Positions 1 to 5,986 of a DNA stretch of 22,460 nt are shown one piece after another. This DNA comes from CAYSRM01 sp964475205. Its GTDB lineage: Bacteria; Verrucomicrobiota; Kiritimatiellia; UBA8416; CAYSRM01. The notes beneath the pieces are model-generated. The model was not told the DNA's origin, made no database searches, and worked only from the letters and a program-made list of their open reading frames with translations. Location of the stretch: contig CAYYVQ010000054.1 of assembly GCA_964475205.1 (NCBI GenBank), forward strand, positions 1 to 22,460, in the 5' to 3' direction. Both the position numbers and the translations under genes were made by a program. Numbering within the stretch: the first letter of the stretch is position 1; every line of letters begins with the position of its first letter.

Positions 1-39
1 CCCTGCATAAAACCATCAAGCATCAGAACTGTCAATCAT

Positions 40-66
40 AAATGTCGATTGTCGAGACGTGACCCC
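40..66 (+). repeat. RAYT-tail/REP-like 27-bp repeat, copy 1
   Basis: Identical over 27 nt to copies at 1570-1596 (inverted) and 1855-1881 (direct). The core is GTCGATTGTCGAGACGTGAC. Read in the transposase frame the unit spells M-S-I-V-E-T-stop, the last codons of the RAYT-type remnant at 1574-1849. It lies just downstream of the GH28 stop codon, so this gene sits between inverted copies 1 and 2. REP-like sequences associated with RAYT genes are known to be spread by them. Which copy is ancestral is not known. Confidence 0.85.
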
Positions 67-81
67 ATATCCTCGCAGGCT

Positions 82-1461
82 CTAATCCAGTCTGGCCAAG
101 GGAAGATCTTCTGCGGAGGGCGGCCTGTTTTCGGTCACTACTTCCTCAATCTTAAGATCTTCCACATGCTCGCAGCAAAAAGGATTCCGCCATTCCCCGC
201 TTGCTTTGTGCCATCGGATGCGCATATTCCTGAATTCAATGTCCCGGAGATACCTACAGTAAAAAGCATGGGGGAGTCCCCTGGTCTGGAAATATCCCCA
301 TACATTGTAAGGATACGGCGCTCCATTCGCGAACTTCTCGTCCATCTCACCGGATAGCGTCAGATCAATATTTGAGAATCGAAGGCGTTGGAGCGGTCGT
401 TCTATTGCCCCCCCGATATAGCTGCCCCGGACGCCGGTCACAATAAAATCTCTGAAAGACACATTATTTATGCCTGAACTTTCGCCGCTCTCTTCTCCCC
501 GCCATATGAAGAACGGGAGACTCGTCTCCATAATCATCTGACGGAACATGATGTTTTCTATCAGGGGCCCGTTTATTATACCTGCTTCAGGATGATACGG
601 AACCAGCATATTGATCCCGGTACGAGTGTTGGTTATTGTTATGTTCTCGAACAAACAATTCCTGATAGCTCCGTCAGCTTCGTAACCGATCCTTATAGCG
701 TTGCATGTGCTGGACAGATGACAGTTTGAGACTACAACGTTCTCCGTGCCAACCGGCTGATTTTCCAGCAGGTTGATATCCGATTTAAGCGCGATGCAAT
801 CGTCACCCGCGCTTATATGGCACCCGTTAACCACAACGTTCCTGGAACAGTCAATATCAATTCCGTCTGTATTTGGCCCGGCAGGATCATTATGTATCTT
901 TATCCCAAGGATATTGACCGTGTCGCAACCCAGTGGCCACAAAGCCCAAGCTGGTGTATTCAGGATAGATATGTCCCGGAACAGAACATTACTGCACCGG
1001 TTAAAAGCTAACAGCCTGAACGGCCGCCAGTGACCGGCACTGTAGTATTTCCCTCCAGGCTTCTTTTCATCATAAAACAGGGCGCTGCGCCCATCAATTG
1101 TTCCCATTCCTGTTATAGAAACATTGGATTCGCCACGGGCTGAAATCAGGTGCTCACAGGCAATATTCGAGAAACAATTTTCCGGGTCTCGATTATCCAT
1201 CGGCGTCTGGACCGTACCCCATTCCGGGTTATAATCAGTGCGTTCAGAACTGGCAAGAAGTTTTGAGCCGTTTTCGAGATGTAGATTTATCCCGCTGCGA
1301 AGATAGATCGAGCCGATCAGATACTCCCCTGCCGGACATAAAACCGTACCGCCGCCTTTTGCGTAACAATAATCAATAGCCTCCTGAACAGGCTGGGTAT
1401 CCTTGTTTTTCCCGTCGCCACGGGCGCCGAAATCTCTTATGTTAGCATTGATCGGATTCAC
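82..1461 (-). CDS. Glycoside hydrolase family 28-like protein (polygalacturonase-type beta-helix)
   Basis: About 459 aa. Predicted to hydrolyse alpha-linked galacturonide or related pectic bonds. The N-terminus (IRDFGARGDGKNKDTQ, about residues 7-22) is the classic start of the pectate-lyase-3/GH28 right-handed beta-helix. The motifs NTDGID (Asp about 199) and GDDCIALKSD (Asp about 220/221) match the GH28 catalytic acids. The usual GHG motif is replaced by SSTCNAIRIG (about 251-260), so exact specificity is uncertain. I chose the GTG at 1461 because AGGAGG lies 3 nt upstream; the spacing is short. The reading frame stays open to 1587, but that extension runs into repeat copy 2 and looks artefactual. 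No signal peptide is visible from the GTG, so a cytoplasmic enzyme acting on imported oligosaccharides is likely. It is isolated from other sugar genes and flanked by inverted RAYT-type repeats, which suggests acquisition. Confidence 0.85.
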   Translation of the reverse strand: MNPINANIRDFGARGDGKNKDTQPVQEAIDYCYAKGGGTVLCPAGEYLIGSIYLRSGINLHLENGSKLLASSERTDYNPEWGTVQTPMDNRDPENCFSNIACEHLISARGESNVSITGMGTIDGRSALFYDEKKPGGKYYSAGHWRPFRLLAFNRCSNVLFRDISILNTPAWALWPLGCDTVNILGIKIHNDPAGPNTDGIDIDCSRNVVVNGCHISAGDDCIALKSDINLLENQPVGTENVVVSNCHLSSTCNAIRIGYEADGAIRNCLFENITITNTRTGINMLVPYHPEAGIINGPLIENIMFRQMIMETSLPFFIWRGEESGESSGINNVSFRDFIVTGVRGSYIGGAIERPLQRLRFSNIDLTLSGEMDEKFANGAPYPYNVWGYFQTRGLPHAFYCRYLRDIEFRNMRIRWHKASGEWRNPFCCEHVEDLKIEEVVTENRPPSAEDLPLARLD

Positions 1462-1569
1462 TTTCCTCCTTTTCTTAATGCGGTATTGTAGATTTTTAAT
1501 GATGTAAAACAATAGTGTTTCCAGGTTAACTGTCCAGCACGAATGCAACATCATGAGCTGCGGGTCTGA

Positions 1570-1596
1570 GGGGTCACGTCTCGACAATCGACATTT
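1570..1596 (-). repeat. RAYT-tail/REP-like 27-bp repeat, copy 2
   Basis: Inverted copy of the repeat at 40-66. It forms the 3' end of the transposase remnant at 1574-1849 (codons for MSIVET and the TGA stop). It is inverted relative to copy 1 (bracketing the GH28 gene) and to copy 3 (bracketing the remnant). Confidence 0.85.
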
Positions 1597-1849
1597 GCCT
1601 CAAGCATCGCTGTGTTGTCCTTGCCAGCGAACGAGCATCGTTCAGCTTCTCTTCGAATCGTTGGATCTGTTTCGATACGGTCTTGTAGTTAACTCCTCCC
1701 AGCCATTCACCAATTTCGCGCAGCATGTACCCTCCGCGCCTCCTTGCCAGATACAATACCAGCGCCTTGCCCCAATCGCCATGACGACTGTGAAATAGGC
1801 CCATGCTTCCTAACACCTGCATCATCCCGCCCCCCGCCGATTCAGCCAA
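1574..1849 (-). pseudogene. 3' remnant of a REP-associated (RAYT/Y1-type) transposase, DnaA-like C-terminal domain
   Basis: Up to 91 codons remain, from a TTG that is probably not a real start. The text LVLYLARRRGGYMLREIGEW followed by LGGVNYKTVSKQIQRFEEKL resembles the helix-turn-helix DnaA C-terminal-like domain found at the end of many RAYT-family proteins. The catalytic Y1 (HUH plus Tyr) domain is absent: the sequence upstream (1850-1881) is already another inverted copy of the transposase's own 3'-end repeat, then low-complexity DNA. This is therefore a truncated, presumably inactive gene. The domain assignment is from memory of the family and could be tested with an HMM for the DnaA C-terminal domain. 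Confidence 0.65.
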
Positions 1850-1854
1850 TTCCT

Positions 1855-1881
1855 AAATGTCGATTGTCGAGACGTGACCCC
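1855..1881 (+). repeat. RAYT-tail/REP-like 27-bp repeat, copy 3
   Basis: Third identical copy of the 27-mer, in the same orientation as copy 1. It replaces the sequence that should encode the upstream part of the transposase, so it probably marks the deletion or insertion junction that truncated the gene. Confidence 0.85.
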
Positions 1882-1900
1882 GTTGCCCCCGATCTTTGTC

Positions 1901-1970
1901 GATAAGGATCGGGACGAGGATGGGAACGACGATGATCGGGATGAGGATCGGGACGAAGATGGGATAAGGG
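1901..1970 (+). repeat. GAT/GAC/GAG-rich minisatellite
   Basis: A purine-rich low-complexity block. GGATCGGGACGAGGATGGGA at 1906-1925 recurs with one change at 1945-1964, a 39-bp period, with further GATCGGGATGAG-like units between. On the plus strand it would read as Asp/Glu/Arg repeats. No ribosome binding site or conserved frame supports a gene. It lies between the transposase remnant and the 55-bp repeat, in the 206-nt non-coding gap before the hydrolase stop. Confidence 0.7.
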
Positions 1971-1994
1971 GACGGAAACAATCAGTCGAACGGT

Positions 1995-2049
1995 TTCGAC
2001 CCACCCAGCCAATACTCCGAACCGTTTCTGCTCGAAAAAGTGTGATCAA
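1995..2049 (+). repeat. 55-bp dispersed repeat, copy A (inverted partner at 22406-22460)
   Basis: Matches the reverse complement of the last 55 bases of the window with about 52 of 55 identities (differences near 2005, 2007 and 2018). It begins 7 nt after the hydrolase stop, and on the gene's strand it starts TTGATCACACTTTTTCGAGC. With adjoining bases it can fold: GTCGAA (1985-1990) pairs with TTCGAC (1995-2000), and AACGGTT (1989-1995) with AACCGTT (2020-2026). This suggests a REP/MITE-like intergenic element or shared 3'-end structure. Confidence 0.85.
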
Positions 2050-2055
2050 TGCGGT

Positions 2056-2718
2056 CTAACACCCTCCTTGAAAACATTGATCAAACCATGCCCTGGCTCT
2101 TTCAGCCACTTCTTCGAGTTTCCCTGGTTCTTCGAACAGGTGAGTAGCTCCCTCTACTATACTGATTTCCTTCTGCTCGCCTTGAAGCTTACTGAAGGCC
2201 GACTTATTCATTTCTATCACCTGTGTATCCAGTCCGCCTACAATCAGCAAAACCGGCGCAGTCACTTTTGGCAGGGCGTCGCCGGCAAGATCAGGCCTGC
2301 CACCACGCGACACTATCGAATTGATTGAGACCTCTCCGCTGCCGGCAGCCTTAAGCGCCGCGGCGGCGCCGGTGCTGGCCCCGAAATATCCGATTGGCAG
2401 GGAACCCGCCTGATCCTGTTGCAAAAGCCATTTTGTAGCGCCGGTTAAACGCTCTCCCAGCAGATCTATATTGAACCTTAGCTCCGCAGTCTGACGATCT
2501 ATCACGTCCTCCTCTTCTGTAAGAAGATCAAAAAGCAGCGTACCGATATGCCCCTCCTGCAGATAATCCGCAACAAAATTATTCCTGGGACTATGCCGGC
2601 TGCTGCCGCTTCCGTGCGCAAAAAGAACGACACCTCGCGCGCCTTCGGGGATGCTCAGGTTGCCCTCCAGTTCTACAGAATCCGCCCTTATTTTTGCAAA
2701 TTTTCCCTGTTCGTTCAT
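2056..2718 (-). CDS. Dienelactone hydrolase-type alpha/beta hydrolase
   Basis: About 220 aa. The start is the ATG at 2718, which overlaps the upstream phosphoribosyltransferase stop as ATGA and is preceded by GGGAGG. The longer frame to 2745 would lie inside that gene. Visible alpha/beta-hydrolase signatures are the oxyanion-type loop HGSGSS (about 35-40), nucleophile motif GASTGA (Ser about 115), the acid in GGLDT (Asp about 164) and the base in ATHLFE (His about 193). No signal peptide or membrane segment is present, so the protein is cytoplasmic. The family hydrolyses small esters or lactones; the substrate here is unknown. Pairing of this hydrolase type with a phosphoribosyltransferase recurs in bacteria and suggests a joint but uncharacterised, perhaps stress-related role. 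Confidence 0.85.
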   Translation of the reverse strand: MNEQGKFAKIRADSVELEGNLSIPEGARGVVLFAHGSGSSRHSPRNNFVADYLQEGHIGTLLFDLLTEEEDVIDRQTAELRFNIDLLGERLTGATKWLLQQDQAGSLPIGYFGASTGAAAALKAAGSGEVSINSIVSRGGRPDLAGDALPKVTAPVLLIVGGLDTQVIEMNKSAFSKLQGEQKEISIVEGATHLFEEPGKLEEVAERARAWFDQCFQGGC

Positions 2719-3368
2719 AACTGCCTCCCGTAGGTCTTCAGACACTCGGCTACTTCTTCGTCTGTTGTCTGCGTGAAATTTTCGTAGAATCCGCCCACAC
2801 CGAAGAATGGTTCCGGCGTCAACACCGCCACCACTTCATCCACGTCGTCACGATCGCGGAACTCCCGGACTGTTTCCGGCGGGGCCGCCCCCACTGCAAC
2901 CACGATTTTTTTCGGAGACGATGACTTCACCGCTTCTACCGCTGCCTTCATGCTTGCGCCGGTTGCCAGCCCATCGTCCACCAGGATGACGACCTTGCCT
3001 TCCAGCGGTATGCGCTCCCTGTCTCCGCGAAACTGTTTTTCACGTCGCTGAATCTCTTTCTGTTCTTTCTCGACTACCCTGTCTATTTCTTCCTGCGAAA
3101 TGCGCGAAGACTTTATTACCCGCTCATTGAGCACTTTTGCGCCATTGGAGGCAATGGCCCCCATGGCTAGTTCTTCGTGCATGGGCGTGCCCAGCTTTCG
3201 CACAATGTAAACGTCCAGGGTAAGGTTCAACGATTGAGCAATCTCATGAGCAACCGGCACACCGCCCCTCGGCAGACCAAGCACAACTACATCGGGCTGA
3301 TCTCTATATCCCGCAAGACGTTCCGCAAGCTGCCTGCCTGCATCTCTCCTATCTCTGAATCGCTCCAT
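2715..3368 (-). CDS. Phosphoribosyltransferase-domain protein
   Basis: About 217 aa. The type I PRTase fold is shown by the PRPP-binding loop VVILVDDGLATGAS (about 126-139), preceded by an N-terminal LGLPRGGVPVA segment (about 30-40) and followed by a hydrophobic strand VVAVGAAPP. A charged coiled-coil-like stretch (about 92-115) lies between. I prefer the ATG at 3368, with GGGAG about 9 nt upstream; a GTG at 3389 would add seven residues. The substrate base is not evident: proteins of this group are stand-alone PRTases whose reaction is mostly undefined. It is coupled by a 4-nt overlap to the downstream hydrolase, and the DUF2267 gene lies 170 nt upstream on the same strand. Confidence 0.85.
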   Translation of the reverse strand: MERFRDRRDAGRQLAERLAGYRDQPDVVVLGLPRGGVPVAHEIAQSLNLTLDVYIVRKLGTPMHEELAMGAIASNGAKVLNERVIKSSRISQEEIDRVVEKEQKEIQRREKQFRGDRERIPLEGKVVILVDDGLATGASMKAAVEAVKSSSPKKIVVAVGAAPPETVREFRDRDDVDEVVAVLTPEPFFGVGGFYENFTQTTDEEVAECLKTYGRQL

Positions 3369-3538
3369 AGCTCCAATCTCCCGTTTCACTTATTCCACCC
3401 GAGTTCAAACACAGCATATTTTGTCCATGCCACAGCTGCTGCCGCGCGGGAGCTCATCCCTCCGATAACTGCGCCTGAGGATGGGTTCCCTCGGTTGATC
3501 CCCTCAGGTTGACCGCTTTTGCTCCGGCGCGCGGCTTT

Positions 3539-3922
3539 TTATTCCTTCCACTGCGTTTCAAAAAGTTCAGAGAATTCCGGCGGCAGTTGAGTATCTACAT
3601 CTGCCAGTTCCCCGGCGCTCACGGCATCGCGAACCACTGACATCACCGCCTTGGAGTGATGGATTGCATCCGGAAGATCCGTTCCTTCCCGCTCACTGAC
3701 CTTTTCATAGAAACCGCGCAGGTCGTACTTCACTTCACCTTCGGCCTCCTTGAGATAATGCGCCATTTCCTCAGGCAACTGGGCTGCCAGATCATCTCTT
3801 TCTCCATACTGAAGCCGTTCCCCTAAAGTCTGAAGCACTGCTCTTGTAGACTTAACCGCATGTCCCGTATCAGGCAGATGCCCGCGATGCTGGACTTGTC
3901 CGACAAACTTATCGTACTGCAT
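3539..3922 (-). CDS. DUF2267 domain protein
   Basis: 127 aa, starting at the ATG at 3922 with a strong AGGAGG and good spacing. The open frame extends to 4096 but has no better site. The sequence MQYDKFVGQVQHR followed by helix-rich text with LGERL, LAAQLPEEM and LPPEFSELF shows the duplicated DUF2267 pattern, in which each half has a helical GER/L..QLP motif. The family is cytoplasmic with no known biochemical function. It is often found near phosphoribosyltransferase, hydrolase or stress genes, as it is here. Confidence 0.8.
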   Translation of the reverse strand: MQYDKFVGQVQHRGHLPDTGHAVKSTRAVLQTLGERLQYGERDDLAAQLPEEMAHYLKEAEGEVKYDLRGFYEKVSEREGTDLPDAIHHSKAVMSVVRDAVSAGELADVDTQLPPEFSELFETQWKE

Positions 3923-4119
3923 ATTTCCCCTCCTTTTAGATTGCAAATCTTGAGAAAATGTTCGCACGATAAAGGGCCGGGCAACACCGGCAATTCTACC
4001 GAATTCCGCCTTCCAAATGCCTGAACGGGCAACTGGCTGGCGCAAGCAGTCCCAGCCGATCCAGGACTGCCGCGTACAGCCGTCTACAAAGGTCACAGGC
4101 AGATTCGAGCCATTCCCGG

Positions 4120-4464
4120 CTAACAGGTCAGGTGCAGGCAGGCGGCGGTCTTTTTTTCCCGGGAAATGTCGTTGTAGAGTGATACGGCTTCGGCGGTGGG
4201 CATTGCCCTGAATTCGATGCCTTTTTCAGAAAGATCAGATTCTATTCCGGAGTCGGCGCGCATTACACCGCTGGCGCCGGTCCCCGCTATTATAAGTTCA
4301 GGCTCAGCCTCTATAAGGTCAGATATATCTTCTGTCTTCAACACATGGCCTTCATCCCGCCACCAGGAAGCATCAATTCTGCTGTCGGGAAAAATCAGCA
4401 CATCCGAGGCATATTCCTTTCCATCTATGACAATATGTCCGAAACTGTAATCTTCAATCTTCAT
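4120..4464 (-). CDS. Mth938-like domain (DUF498) protein
   Basis: 114 aa. The ATG at 4464 has GGAG at good distance and overlaps the end of the AsmA-like gene by 11 nt, indicating translational coupling. The sequence begins MKIEDYSFGHIVIDGKEYASD and contains DVLIFPD, WWRDEGH and PELIIAGTGASG, the core of the Mth938/NDUFAF3-like fold. The C-terminal half has GIEFRAMPTAEAVSLYND, also typical. Family members are small soluble proteins; eukaryotic relatives help assemble complex I, but the bacterial role is unknown. It is the last gene of the run beginning at the glutaredoxin. Confidence 0.8.
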   Translation of the reverse strand: MKIEDYSFGHIVIDGKEYASDVLIFPDSRIDASWWRDEGHVLKTEDISDLIEAEPELIIAGTGASGVMRADSGIESDLSEKGIEFRAMPTAEAVSLYNDISREKKTAACLHLTC

Positions 4465-5986
4465 TGTTCTCCGTTTCTTCTGCGCTTGTCTTCGCGGTTT
4501 GACCTGTATCTGTCCGGTCGCTTGTTTTCGACTGCGCCTCTTTCTTATCTGAAGATTCCGACACAACCGCTATTTTCGGCGGAAACGGCTGTTCTCTGAC
4601 CCATTGCCTCGCTTCTTCCCATTGCTCCTTCCATCGCCCCGGAATCTCTTTTCGCCACTCGATTGCCCGCTTGCTGCCGGTGAGACTGCCGGTTATCTCG
4701 CCGGCCCCTTCCATTATCTCTCCGCCTGCGGTGAAAACCGCGTCCTTGGCTCCGCCGGTAAGCGCCACGCCCATTTCTTTTGCACCCGAACCGATATCCG
4801 AACCATCAATTGTCACTATCCCTTTGGCAGTATTCAGCAGACCGCTTCCGAAAGAGCCGACAGTTTTTGCCGTGTCTTTTGCAACCCCGGTTGCTACGTC
4901 AGCGGCTCCTTTCAACGCGCTTCCCCCTGCCCGGCCTATGTTTCCCGCCAAACCTCCAAGTCCTCCTCTGCTCCGGTTTAGAACAACCCACAGCGCGTCT
5001 TCCTTGAGAGAAAACTTCGGGTCGGCAGCCTCGCCCATGATCCGCACACTGTACTCATGGCCGGCAACCATCTTGACCGTTGCTTTTCCTTCGACAAAAG
5101 ATGAATCGCTTTGAATCCTGAGCGAACCATCCAGCGCGTCGCCCCCCAGCAGCGCCGCTGTGTTGTCAGGCAGCGCCGGTTCAATGAGTGCCAGTTCAAA
5201 GCCGACAAACTGCGCCCACATGTTGAATGCGGGCGGAGCATTGGTAAGCGGCGAGAAAACCCCGACAATCCCGCACCTGCCGCGTGAGTACGGACAGTTC
5301 ATGATTTGGCCCTGCAAACTCAGGTGAGCCGGTTCCCGTAAGCCTGCCACGGGCAGCGCACCCGACCGGAAATTGGCCAGCTCCCCGTTCACGCTGCCGA
5401 CACCGAATTCGATCAGGCGCAACTTCTCGGTAAGCTCATGGTAGTTTATGGCCCAGTCATAAACACCTAAAGAATCGATATGCAGCGACCACGGCTCTGC
5501 AGGTTCTTCTAGAGATTCCTTTTTCTGCCGCTTAACCGAAGCAATCAGCGCATCGACATTGGATATCGCGTTTGTCAAAGTTTTGAGGTTGATTTCTCCC
5601 CTGTGCATATCTACTTCCTCAATCCTGTAATCGCCGGAAATCAAGCCCGCGGTATCGACCTTTACTCTTAGTTCAGGCAGATAAAGCATCGATCCGGAAC
5701 CGAAGCCGCCAGGCTGTTGGAGCCGGAACCCGTAGACGGTGACGGTACGCCCCGGAAGGTCAACATCCACATGGGCAACGGAGGTGTCAACTCCGAGCTG
5801 ACTCGTTAAACCTTCGCCAAGCGCGCCTTGGATCCGTCTTTCAATGTATCGGGGCACGGCAAACCAGAATGCAGCAAGGGCAAGGGCGGCAATCAGCAGT
5901 AAGACAATCACCCCACGTAAAAAGCGAAAGGCTTTGGAGTGGGGTTTCGCTCCGTCTTTATCCGTGGTTTTGCGGCGAAATTTCAC
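4454..5986 (-). CDS. AsmA/DUF748-like inner-membrane-anchored protein
   Basis: About 510 aa from the GTG at 5986, with AAGGAGAGG just upstream. The frame is open to 6046, but that part lies inside the reductase gene. Residues about 24-45 form one hydrophobic helix after a basic N-terminus, predicting an anchored protein with a large periplasmic domain. The next 300 residues show the AsmA-type pattern (VPRYIERRIQGALGEGL, then repeated beta segments with LPGRTVTVYGFRLQQP). A Gly/Ala/Lys-rich region (about 350-440) with repeats such as ALKGAADVATGVAKDTAKTV resembles LEA-like amphipathic helices. The charged tail is Glu/Lys/Thr-rich. AsmA-like proteins are linked to lipid transport and outer-membrane homeostasis; the role here is inferred. 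It overlaps the reductase by 29 nt. Confidence 0.7.
   Translation of the reverse strand: MKFRRKTTDKDGAKPHSKAFRFLRGVIVLLLIAALALAAFWFAVPRYIERRIQGALGEGLTSQLGVDTSVAHVDVDLPGRTVTVYGFRLQQPGGFGSGSMLYLPELRVKVDTAGLISGDYRIEEVDMHRGEINLKTLTNAISNVDALIASVKRQKKESLEEPAEPWSLHIDSLGVYDWAINYHELTEKLRLIEFGVGSVNGELANFRSGALPVAGLREPAHLSLQGQIMNCPYSRGRCGIVGVFSPLTNAPPAFNMWAQFVGFELALIEPALPDNTAALLGGDALDGSLRIQSDSSFVEGKATVKMVAGHEYSVRIMGEAADPKFSLKEDALWVVLNRSRGGLGGLAGNIGRAGGSALKGAADVATGVAKDTAKTVGSFGSGLLNTAKGIVTIDGSDIGSGAKEMGVALTGGAKDAVFTAGGEIMEGAGEITGSLTGSKRAIEWRKEIPGRWKEQWEEARQWVREQPFPPKIAVVSESSDKKEAQSKTSDRTDTGQTAKTSAEETENNED

Noticed and set aside
1462..1587. N-terminal extension of the GH28 protein beginning MSRRDP
   Set aside because: The extension is the 27-bp repeat read in another frame plus AT-rich DNA. 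The GTG at 1461 with AGGAGG and the conserved IRDFGARGDG start fit better.
4671..5114. Plus-strand open frame of about 147 codons opposite the AsmA-like gene
   Set aside because: It is antisense to a well-supported gene with AsmA-type features, is Pro/Ser-rich from codon shadowing, and has no Shine-Dalgarno.
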